The notes below the pieces were generated by a model that made no database searches, was not told where the DNA came from, and saw nothing but the letters and a program-made list of their open reading frames with translations. Below are positions 21,201 to 31,200 of a stretch of DNA of 64,000 nt, piece after piece. The position numbers and the translations under genes are program-made. This stretch comes from Luscinia megarhynchos (lineage: Eukaryota > Chordata > Aves > Passeriformes > Turdidae): NCBI GenBank assembly GCA_034336665.1, contig JAPFBE010000013.1, positions 20,811,056-20,875,055 of the forward strand, written 5' to 3'. Each line of letters begins with the position of its first letter. Positions within the stretch are counted from its first letter, which is position 1.

Positions 21201-24200
21201 CATATCCTACACGTGGACTTCACAGTGTTGTGTGGAGAATAGTCTTACATGAGATGAAACCTCATGGTTCTGGCAAGTTCCTGGGAATATGGGGTTTAAG
21301 TAGCAGGCATCTTAAGTCTGGGCTGTGAGATGTCTTTCATGTCTTTGGTAGAGCATCTCTAACACTTGTGGCTTTCTCCTGGGACAGGAACTACAAGGAA
21401 GTGTAATGTTTGGAGCAATTGAAGGTGGAGATATCTTGGAAGAGAGGCTCAGATCAGCCAGGGAGACTGCCAAGCGGCCTGTGGGTGGCTTTCTGCTGGA
21501 TGGCTTCCAGGGAAGTGCCATGGCCAAGGAGACCAAGTTGAAACTGATAGCTTCTGTCACAGCAGAGCTGCCAGAGGATAAACCAAGGTAAGCTGTGTGG
21601 GCAACGTCCCAAGAAATCCATCTGTCCTATTATGAGGAACATCTATAGGCTGCTGTGCAGTTTCCCTGTAGGAAACAATCACTGTATTGCACAGCTCCGT
21701 GTGTGCCAGGCTGCATAAATTTTATCACTGTTAGGCTGTGGTCTTCAACACTTGTTTCAGTTTTTAGCTGCAACTGGCACCAGACTTTGCTCATGCTGTG
21801 GATTTCAGGAAGGGTTGCAGGTAGGGATATATCAGGGTTACTTGTATTTGGTCTTGGAGGCCATGGTTTACTTGAAGTTCAGCTTGAACAAGAATGTTAT
21901 TATCAAGACATTTTGCAGGGGCTTCTTCTCAGTCAAACTGTCATGTTTCCAGTTCTCTCTGGCCTGAACTGGCGGATGGCAGAGAGGGGTGCTGGCAGAA
22001 CCAGCCAGTGCTTGCTACAGGATCTTGGTAGCCAGCTCTGTCCTAGTACCTGAGGTGCTGAGCCTATGCACTTCCTTACAACACTTCCTGGGGTAGTACA
22101 GGCTGGCCCAGAACAGGGGTATTCTCTCTTGGACAGTGGGGCTTATTGCATATCTGAGTTGTGAGTTGTGCCAAACAGACCCATGCCAAGGACTGGACAG
22201 GAGTGGCAGCTTGCTTGATCTTATAACAGATTAACAGTAACTAAAGACTTCTTGAAATTGTGTGCTAATATGTGCTAGTGGTACAGAAGTGCAGGGGTTT
22301 CTTTATTGGCTTGAGCTCGCTGGATTGCTCTTACCAGAGCAACTGCTTCAGAAATAATATGGTTGCTTTTTCATCAGTTCGTGAAGAGAATGACTGAGGC
22401 CCCATTGTTCCTTCTTCCCTCTGCTAGCGGAGCGTTGCTCTGACCTAATGGTGTTCAAAAGGAAATTAAATGCAAGGGCACTGTGTGTGGTGTTGCAGCT
22501 TGTTCTTGCTTAGTGGTGCCTGGGGTTTGAATTTTCCTGACAATTAGGAGGCTTGCTGTGTTGTTGCTATCCTGTCTGGTTGAGCTACTTAAAAGATCCC
22601 CTGGGAGCATTAGAGTCCAATCTGTTCAGCTAACCTCAATGGGCTACCCGTGCATCTGCCTCATCTATCAAATTGTTTGCTTGTCTTGTTAAGACAAGTG
22701 TTTCTGACCTCTTGATATGAAGAGAGCTGGTTAGCCCCAGGGGGTCTTGGAAGTATCTCAAGTGAATTTCAGGCAGTCCTTGCTCCTGAATCACCCTTGC
22801 CATTCTGGCTGGAGAAGTTTTTTTTTTTCAGCTCTGTTCTACCTCAGCATGAAATTCTCTAGAAGATAAACACCTTCTGTGCTTCACTTAAGAAGTAGCT
22901 GCTTTATGTGTGATGATGAGGTGATCTTATGAGTGTACTCTTTATGAAGAGTCCTTTCATGTATCTAAAGGGGCTGAAGTTTCTTGATAAAATTTGTTTT
23001 CCTTTCCAATAGCATAGGAACCCTGGCAAGAACAAGTGTTTGTCCTTACCTGTGCAGAGATGAATTTCAGCAAGGCTTTGATCACATAGGCAGAGCTACT
23101 GTTTTGACTTTCGCATATCATTTTCTCCCCATCATGGGAACCTGAAACATAAAACTCTCATGCTGTAAACTTCTCCTATCCTTATTCTGTGCTCATCAAT
23201 TTAATTGGAGTACTTAGAAAAGTGACTAAAAATGGCACCTTGTGACTTCATTTATCAGCCCCTGTGTATGTTCCTAATTATCTGTTTAGCTCATTACCCT
23301 GCATTAACTTCTACTGCTTTCAGCCCAGCCATGCACCTGCAGGAGAGCAGGCACTGCTCTACTCTTACTCTTCACCCACCCTCGGTGAAGCTGCCAACTA
23401 AATTTGGCTGCCAGCAGGATCTCTATTACTATTGATCCAGCCAGCCTCTTCCTGCCTCTTAGTGCCATGTCTCAAGAGATGTTACAGCTCACATTTTTGG
23501 GTAAATCATTTGAGCAGGTAGAGTGTAAAGAAAAGAGAAGACTAAAGCAAGGAGGTTTTCTCTTTCTAGTGATGTTTTTCATTAGTGTGCTCTCCTGCAG
23601 GCAGTTTTCCAAGTGCAATAGGATGTCTGTCACCTGAAGGACTTGTATCTTTGACCAGCCATCTACTGCTGTCTCTGTTTAGACTGTCTTCTAAACAGCT
23701 AACAAGTAAAAGGGTCCATGTGTCTGGGAATTGGGAATTGATAGTTCATTGGGGCACAAACATGGTTAAGGAAAATATCTGTTCTATGGCACAGATGTTA
23801 TGAATCTAATTGTATTTATGTGTATGTGAAAGAAATCACATACAAATCCCTTCAAACATGACAAACAGAACAGAGTTTTTCTGCAGTAAATGAGGGATTA
23901 TTGCTGTCTTCCAAAGGGCAAATAATGAAAAACCTGTTATGTACTGGATAGGTTGGAGGTGGGCAAGTGGCAGCATACAGAATTCTGAGTGATGACTGTT
24001 GGCAGTTACAGAGATAAGTTATGTGTGCTGCACTTGACCTGGAGGCCTTCTCCTTCAGGCACCTGCTTGCTTCAACTCAGAATATTGTACGTTTGTCTTC
24101 CTGTGTGTCTCCTACAGGATCATTCATGGTGTAGGCAAACCAGATGAGGTGCTTGAGTGCATTGAAAGAGGAGTGGACATTTTTGAGAGCTTCTTTCCCT

Positions 24201-27176
24201 TCCAAGTGACGGAGCGAGGCTGTGCCTTGGTTTTCAGTTACGACTGCCATCCAGATCCTGAAGCAACAGGTAGGCTTCTTGATGGTTGTTAATAGTTTTT
24301 ACATTTTATACTGTGGTAAGCATACTTCATAGGTGAGAGGAATCTGTATTTGAGGGCTTTGTTCCTGAAATAAGTGCAGTGATCACTAGAAAAACGGATT
24401 CCACTACCACATGTTGCTTTTGAAGGCAGAGTGGTTTGGTGTGAAATCTGTTGAGTAAAACTTGAGGCCTCTGAATGTCTCATTAGCCAAAATATGATGA
24501 TTAAATATTTCTTAAAAACCTCCTGAATAGAAGGGTTTTAGTTTGACACCATTGGCAAATTTTCTGTAACTGTTAGCAGTGAAGGCTGGATCTACTAAGT
24601 GATCTCTAGAATTAAATTAGTATGTCTGTTGGAGTAATATATTTTTGAAGTTCTTTTTTCTAGCTGTCAGAAGTTTCCCATTTGTCTGGGCAGTTTTCCT
24701 CTCTGTCCTTGCATCCATAGGTTTATATGAAAACCAAAATGCTCTGTTCATAACTCATTACACTGTGAGATGGGAATGTGGATCATCCATTAAAGCACCT
24801 ATCAAATACTGTTTCAAGCAGCTGTTTTGTGTTGGCCTATTAAATGTTTTTAATACAGGGAAACATTTTACATTTTTTCTCTTGGGTAGAGCCTAGTGGC
24901 TTTTCATGCCTGGATAATTCAGAGCCAGCTGAATAAAACAGAACATCTTGTTTTTTTGTGCTTGCTGCTATTTTTTTTCCTTTTTTTGTTTGTTGTTCTT
25001 TATCTTGTCTTACTTTATTCTTGAATTATAAGACTGGGTAATGGCAGTGGTTTTGCCCTGTGTGTGTTTTAAACACGGTAGGCATGGATTATGCAAACAG
25101 TAATATTGATATTTCCGGATACATCTCCTTCTCCTTAAGAACAAACTTAAAAATGCAGACCTATAAAATCATGGGATGGTTCTTTATTTTTCAGATAGAT
25201 GCTGAAAAGGCAGATGTGAAACCTACCTGTTCTGAATTAGTGCTACCAGCCTCTTTTGATTCCAGGGTTTGGGGTTTTTTTAAAAACAAGAGACATCTAA
25301 ATCCCTGAGTGATCACAGCATGGAAAGCAGAATGACTGAATGCAGATGAGTTGCCTGTCTACTCTAACAAAAATCTCAATAAAATCCATTTGTTCAGATG
25401 ATTGCATTCTATTCAACATGCAGTTCAGACAAAATACTTTTGACATTTTATAAACAATTCAGCTCAGTAGAGCAGCAAGAATTTACACTGATGTTTCATC
25501 TCTTAACTTTTGATTAGTTTTAGTTGATTAGTTTTCACTTGTCTCTTGCTGTTTTGATCATCTAAAAGTGTATTTGTGTTAACTAACCTACAGCAGTTAA
25601 AGTAAAATATCTGCTTTCAAAAAGAAAGAAGTGGAAACCTGGGGCAGGAGTTTCCATTTGTTAAGAAAGTAGCAGAAATAGCTGCTTTGAGGTTGCTGCC
25701 CTTGCTCTCTGTTCTAAGGCTGTTTGTCTTTTTAATTTAAACAGTTTTAACACAAAATGGGATCCCAGGACCTGGAGAAGAATGGTGCTCAAGAAGACCA
25801 GGAGGAAGTGTCTAAAGCTGACCCAGAAATGACACCATTTGAGATATCTCTGAAGGATAAAAAGTATGTGAGTTTGTGAGGAGGGTACCTGCAGCTGTAT
25901 GACTAAATATGGTGCTTTTTTCCTCTATATTTATTTGCATCTGGTCAGCAGCTGGATGAGACTTCATAAAACATGAAGCTGTTGAAGAGAGTACTTCTGG
26001 ATTTTAAATGGAGAGTGTTGGACAAGCATTCTAGCTTTTTTATCAGGCAACAGCCTATCTCTGAAGGTGCTGTCTTTTGCCTGACCTAGAGCCAGGGATT
26101 TTCTGATAATTTATCCAGCAGACATTCTGTGGTCATAATTATGTCTCAGCTGAAAGACCATAGGTTCACGAAGGTGATCTGGGTATCACTTTGGTTCTGC
26201 CACAACTTGGGTCATCTTGAGATGCTAGATTTTATTTAAACTGTGGAGACCCTCTACCCTCTGACTCAGTTTGCTCAGCTGCAGAGCAGTTCTGCCATTT
26301 CTGGATGCTTCACAAAAACTTTGGCCATTGTTACCACTTGTCTTTTCCCTCTCTTTGTCACAGGTACTTCCAGGCTGTTTGAGTAGACAATTTTGTTGCT
26401 TTGCTCTCTCTGAGAAATGGTGCATCTCACAGTAGAGTGGAATACTATTTTGTGAATAGTGGAATTAGTAAATCTGTGGTTTTGGTGGCTTTCTCCTTCA
26501 TAAACTGTGTGATAGCTGTCTTGCACTGCAGCTTTTCTGCCAGGGAAGGGACAGATGAGGCCTCTCTCTGCTGTTAGCTGTGATGCAGTGAGAGTTATCC
26601 TTACTTAAATGTATGGCCATTTGGCTGTGAAGTGAGTTCTGGCATGAGGAGGCCTGGAGCTTTCAGCAGCCATGGTCCCACACCATGGCAGGCTGTGGGA
26701 ACATGATCTTTAAGGTCTCTTCCAACCCAAACCATCTCTGATATCTGAAGTCCTTTGTGCCAGTGGTGCTGAGTTGACAACAAATCTGGATTAAGGACCT
26801 CAGGACTTTAAGGCTCAGGTCCCTGCAGATGGCCAGGTGGTTACCAGGGTACTCTTTATTGCATGGATGAGTCTTCTGAGCTCTGATGTTACCAATATTG
26901 CTTCTTCCTTAGATACCACGATGATTTTGGTCCTTTGCTGGAAGGATGCAGCTGTTACTGCTGTCAGAGGCACACTCGTGCCTACGTCCATCACCTCCTG
27001 GTGACCAACGAGCTGCTGGCTGGTGTCTTGCTCATGATGCACAACTTCCAGCACTACTTTGGTTTTTCTTCAGTGCCATTCGGGATGCCTTGAGGGACAG
27101 TAAACTGGATCAGCTCAAGGAGCTTGTCTTCAGGCAGGCACTGCAAGGCCCGGCAAATGTGACGCTGAGACAGTGA
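15099..27176 (+). CDS. QTRT2: QTRT2 gene span, queuine tRNA-ribosyltransferase accessory subunit 2 (two frame breaks)
   Basis: QTRT2 (QTRTD1) pairs with QTRT1 to form the eukaryotic tRNA-guanine transglycosylase, which exchanges G34 for queuine in GUN anticodons. QTRT2 is the non-catalytic, homologous subunit and has been placed at mitochondria. Eight coding exons: 15099-15295, 16274-16329, 17568-17644, 20244-20453, 21388-21587, 24118-24269, 25745-25863, 26913-27176. The conserved marks are [64 protein letters not shown] and the zinc motif CxCxxC-x25-H. Exon 7 has one base too many and exon 8 one too few, each in a homopolymer run. Allowing for both, the length is 424 residues against 415 in human. 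I saw nothing recognisable in the large introns 3 (17,645-20,243), 5 (21,588-24,117) and 6 (24,270-25,744). Confidence 0.93.
15482..15850 (+). mobile_element. CR1 LINE 3' fragment
   Basis: About 370 bp in QTRT2 intron 1, same sense as the gene. Recognisable pieces are CTGCATCCAGCTCTGG, TTCAGCCTGGAGAAGAGAAG, GGGTTTAAACTATAAGAGGG and GAGGGTGGTGAAACACT. It starts barely 190 bp after exon 1, at the edge of the CpG island. Confidence 0.88.
16274..16329 (+). CDS. QTRT2: QTRT2 coding exon 2
   Basis: 56 bp encoding [19 protein letters not shown], the counterpart of human AEHHEVLTEYKEGVGKFIG. The acceptor is ATTGCAG and the donor ATGG|GTAAAG, phase 2 to phase 1. Confidence 0.92.
16943..17122 (+). mobile_element. 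CR1 LINE 3'-end fragment
   Basis: About 180 bp in QTRT2 intron 2. It shows GATGCCCCATCCCTGGAAAT, TTCAAGGCCAGGCTAAAT and the 3' end CCTTCCAACCCA with TTCTATGATTCTA. Confidence 0.88.
17568..17644 (+). CDS. QTRT2: QTRT2 coding exon 3
   Basis: 77 bp encoding [20 protein letters not shown] and YNTNK, a highly conserved block. The acceptor is CTCTGTTTTCAG and the donor AACAAG|GTACAG, phase 1 to phase 0. Confidence 0.93.
20244..20453 (+). CDS. QTRT2: QTRT2 coding exon 4
   Basis: 210 bp encoding residues 111-180, including [12 protein letters not shown] and [20 protein letters not shown]. These belong to the TIM-barrel core of the transglycosylase fold. The acceptor is TTCTTCCTGTGCAG and the donor CACCG|GTAAGA, phase 0 at both ends. 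Confidence 0.95.
21388..21587 (+). CDS. QTRT2: QTRT2 coding exon 5
   Basis: 200 bp encoding residues 181-246: [34 protein letters not shown] and [10 protein letters not shown]. This is the most conserved part of the family. The acceptor is CTCCTGGGACAG and the donor CCAAG|GTAAGC, phase 0 to phase 2. Confidence 0.95.
24118..24269 (+). CDS. QTRT2: QTRT2 coding exon 6
   Basis: 152 bp encoding [20 protein letters not shown] and [17 protein letters not shown]. In QTRT1 the matching MFD carries the catalytic aspartate. Here the residue is Glu (IFE), as in other QTRT2 proteins, which fits a non-catalytic subunit. The acceptor is TGTGTCTCCTACAG and the donor CAACAG|GTAGGC, phase 2 to phase 1. Confidence 0.95.
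25745..25863 (+). CDS. QTRT2: QTRT2 coding exon 7, with an apparent +1 frame break
   Basis: Enters in phase 1 and reads VLTQNG, matching human LLQQNG, but then runs to a TAA at 25,813-25,815. One base later the other frame reads [18 protein letters not shown] and [15 protein letters not shown], matching the family. The shift falls at the GGG run 25,759-25,761. The phases of the flanking exons require a length of 3n+1, and the exon is 119 bp (3n+2), which independently shows one extra base. The region is a weakly conserved linker. The cause is a sequence error or a real mutation; internal AGs at 25,793 and 25,796 could restore the frame but lack pyrimidine tracts. Confidence 0.85.
26685..26745 (+). 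mobile_element. CR1 LINE 3'-end remnant
   Basis: About 60 bp in QTRT2 intron 7, with CATGATCTTTAAGGTCTCTT and CCAACCCAAACCATC. It is decayed and lacks the tail repeats. Confidence 0.6.
26913..27176 (+). CDS. QTRT2: QTRT2 coding exon 8 (zinc site), with an apparent -1 frame break
   Basis: The terminal coding exon. The acceptor is GCTTCTTCCTTAG. It carries the structural zinc ligands C349, C351, C354 and H380 ([10 protein letters not shown] and LLMMHNF), with the CxCxxC-x25-H spacing of the TGT family. After HYFGF the frame changes: the straight reading stops at 27,091-27,093, while the frame one base off reads [20 protein letters not shown] and ends at TGA 27,174-27,176. The break falls at a five-T run (27,063-27,067) where six would keep the frame. 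The C-terminus is about ten residues longer than in human. Confidence 0.88.
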
Positions 27177-28220
27177 GCCAAGGGAGGACAGAGGAGGCTG
27201 CAGGCTGCATCCTCATCCAGTGGGACTGTATCACCTGGAGCTGTCAGTAGTAAAATGCCTTTTTTCCTTTTGGAGAGACCTGAAGGAGACATCTGAAGAT
27301 CTCACTTCCTGGTGGGGAAGGATGATGTTGTTCAAATGTCTCTTTTGGTTAATTGGCTTGGTGCGTTCTTGGTGCATTGCAGAGCCTGGACAGGTCGCCA
27401 GTAAGACCAGTATGGGTAGGTTTTTCAGATACTCACTGTTGGTTTCCCATGTGCAAGGACAGAGTAATTGAACTTGTGATTGAGGATAAAGCAGGGCATA
27501 TACTTAAAATTAATCCAGCTGCCTGGAGACTCAGCAGCTGCTTGGTACTCTTGTTCCATACCTGAGAGTAATTATTTTTCTAGAAAGACCTAGTGGTGTC
27601 TTAATCTCTCATCATGTATCTCCTTGTTGAGAAATCCCACCTCAGTCTAACACACTGTCCTTGTAGCCATTGCCAGCATCTATGTCCTTGGAAAGAGCTG
27701 GCTGGAAGTGCTGCTGTGTCCAGTGGCACAAGGGACTATGTGTGTACTCCTCTCTCAGGCCACCTGCAGTGCAGAATGTTCTCTGGGCCTGGAAGAAGTC
27801 TGCCACCTCAGCCTGACCTTGAACACCCCTGCCTCAGGAGTCCCATTCAGTGACATTAGAGCCAGAGAGGAAAGAAAGTGTTTAATCCATGTCCTGCTGT
27901 AAAGGGTTTTTTTTATAACTTTTTCCAGATTTCACTTCTATGTTAGTGCATGGTGACAATGTCGCTACCATTCTTTCCAGCCACCCTAGCACTGGTCACA
28001 GAGCAGGCTAAACAAATGTCACTGTGAGATGGAGCTGTGGAAGGGAAGTGTCATAGGAAAGGACTTTTAGACAATGTTTTGATGGGTCTTTGTTTTAAAA
28101 TATGACTTAATTATGTTACATTCCGCTTATTCGGATGGGGTTTTTTATTGCCCCTTACATTGGAATCCTGGATTTAATCATTTTATATTACAAAGCAACA
28201 ATAAAATAAATTTATTATTT
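27177..28220 (+). other. QTRT2: QTRT2 3' untranslated region and poly(A) signal
   Basis: About 1 kb after the stop with no conserved coding. It ends in an A/T-rich stretch with overlapping AATAAA signals at 28,200-28,205 and just after. This is the first canonical signal I noticed downstream of the gene. The cleavage site is inferred. Confidence 0.55.
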
Positions 28221-28229
28221 GTTACACTG

Positions 28230-31200
28230 GCTCCTCAATGTGTGACAGAGGTGATGTACCAGAGAGTTTGAACTCAACAAGAGCACCTGACCTAGCAGCC
28301 CGATGGAGGACATTATCTAGGAGTAGGATCTTGTCATGGAGCAAGTTTCCAAGTAATTTGCTTCAAAAGAATGTCCTAATAGACTTAAAAGTGTTGAAGA
28401 CAGCTGCCTGTCCCTCTCCCCATAAGAACTCTACTACCTTAATTAAGCTTGAAAAAAATACTACCCTTAATGGCCTTAAAGCTATTAAGGATTAATGTGT
28501 AGTTTGGGGTCTTCACAATTTCTGCAATGCTTTAAGATTTTAATACCTCCCATCAGAATGACTTTACCATGGAATATAAGGAGTTTTTAGTTTCCCTGTT
28601 TAGTTTCTCTTTGGGCAGCTACACAAGGTTGTCATAGTCCTTTTTACCATTCCAGCCTTATTCACTCTTGTGCTAACTACACTTCTGTTCCACAGCATCC
28701 TAAAGAAATGGTGCAAATACTGCTCTACTGGTGTCTTCAAAGAGATTACAGAGAATGATTCAGCCACAGAAATGACATAAAAGAATTATTGTCCTCACTC
28801 CAAGTGGTACTTTGTGGTTGTTAAAATTGCATTGACGTAGCATTGGGAAACTTGGAGATGGTGTCCTGGGTATACAGCGTGAGGTAGAAGGTCTGCCTAA
28901 CTTAAAGGGCAGGAATTCTAATGAAACAAAAATGGTTTATGCTTCTTTCAAGAGGAATGCAGTGGTGGGGCATGGGACTTTGTATTGCTTGTTTCTGCAG
29001 TGCCTGTTTCTACAATGTTGCAAATGCCTGTGCAAAATATTTTGGGAGGGGGCAAGTATTGAAACTTCTAATTCACTGATACTCCTGTATCCACATCCTG
29101 AATCCCCGAAATGCTTGAGTCAGCCCAGCACTCCGGCACCGTCATGGCTGTGCCCAACAGGTCAGTCAGGGATGCTCTGTAATGACACAGAGGACAAGGG
29201 GTGCTGGTGGTTGTGCTCCTCACATTTTCTGCATACTTCTTAGGTTGGTAACCTTACTGCTAGTTTTGGACGTGCTGTTTTATACTTTTTGGGGGCTTCT
29301 CAGTCAGTCAGTCTCCCTGTCCTGCCCCACTTCTGTGAATTATTCAGATTTATTAATTTTTCTTTATTTCCCAGCCTGGATGTCCTCAGGAGATAAATGT
29401 AGCTGTACTGGGATTTTAGTGGCCTGCTAAGGTAAGAGGCAATAACATGATATCGTCAATAACCCTTCTTTTTTTCCAGCTTTCCAGTTCTTCCATACTG
29501 CTGTGTTAGGTTTTTTTCCCAGTCCTACCCATTAGGTTTTCCTGTTACAGTTCTCTGCTTAGTTTTTAATGTGTGTGCACATGTGTACCACAGCTGCACA
29601 AAGTAAACCATTTTATAAAGGGCAGAATTTGTCCAGCCACATGATTCAGTATCTTAGCAAACACAGTTACACACATCACTAACCCAAAACCATCTTAATG
29701 TGTTGTATTTATACAACTTCTCAACGTGTCAGTCCTCTTAGTTCACACTGTAAAAAATCAGCAACATTTTTCATGCTAACTTAGAAAGTTTTAAAATTTA
29801 TTTCCAGGCAGAGGTCTAATTTATTTCAAAAGCAGGATTCTTGCCCTAATATGGGGATGAAAACTGCATGAAGAAAGCTAAACTTTCCATGGTGAAGAGA
29901 AAATTGAAATTAATAAGGAATGGAAAAATGTCTGTGCTAAATTATCTTCACTAAGCACAGAAGACTGCAAAAACATTCTTGACTGCCATCCATCCCAAAG
30001 GGCAGAATATAAAAGAGCAGAGCAGAATACAGAAGAGATGGTGTGTTACAAAAATATTAGACCCTTGAATATCTTTTCCTTAGCAACTTCTAGTGTAATC
30101 TTCCCCTTAATAAAGAAAAACCTTTCATGCTGATGAGAATAACTGTCAGGGCCTCATGTTAAGGCCTGTGCCTTTCTGACCACTTCATCAGTATTCTGCT
30201 CAGTAACTTCCTCCTTCCAGTGCTATTTTAATGCTGCAGACTCTTTAGCAGTTTCAAAGGTATGCTTTGAAATGTATTAAGGAAAAAAAAAATCAAATTG
30301 GCTTATCACAAAAAAGCTTTCTCCTTTCCTTCAGGTTTGTAATTTCCTGCCCCCCTCATGCTGTTTATCCACCCCATCCTGTAAATCAGTAGGACAAAGT
30401 GTCCAAGACAGACACAGAGTACATCCATCCTTGTCTGACAGTTTCTAGGTCTGCTCCTCTGTGGCTCTGCAGGATCACAGGAGTTGCCCATAACCGGAAA
30501 TGTTTCAGCAGGGTGTTCAATTTATTTCTGCATCTTGAAGGTCCAGAGGGTTTTCAGATCATGGGATTCTTATGCATAGAAAAATTAATTCCAGGTGTGT
30601 TTCAGAGGTGCTTTTAAGCATTGAGTCGCTTTTTCCTTTTTTTCTTCATTCCAAGCCCTGCTGGTTTTTGATTCATAACCTGAGGTGGCAGACAAGGGGC
30701 TACAATAAAGTGTTCAAACCTTTCAGTAATTTCAGAGCTGTTTCCTCTGTGATGTGGAAGGCATGCATGAAATAGATGATGGTGCAGGCCAGTTTAATGG
30801 TTTTATTTGTAGTACTCTGGAATGATCTACATAATTTGCTAGGGACCTCATCTCTTTTCTAGTAATGCAGCACTCCTTCAGACTATTAAAGATGTTCAAA
30901 CACGTTACCACCCTTTCTTATGCACATTCTATAGGCATGACAGGACTTTTCAGACAAAAATAATGAATTTAAATCCCTTTGAGAAGTTTGATCTAGACTG
31001 GCAAAGTTGGTGCTGGCAAAATGATGCAGCAAAATGTTTTTGCTTCCCTGTTGATGATGCAAACATGGATGGTGTCTGTCAGTACACAGTGTCCTCCCTG
31101 TAAACATATTGACTTGGAAAAGCAACACCTTGCCTGCCTCAAAATGAACTGCCTGGTTAAATCTATAGCACTTGTCTGTATGTTTTAATTACATTGGTCA

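Noticed and set aside
27063..27075. GTTTTTCTTCAG in QTRT2 exon 8 looks like an intron 3' end
   Set aside because: There is no room for an intron: coding sequence is conserved on both sides within a dozen bases. A missing T is a simpler explanation of the frame change.
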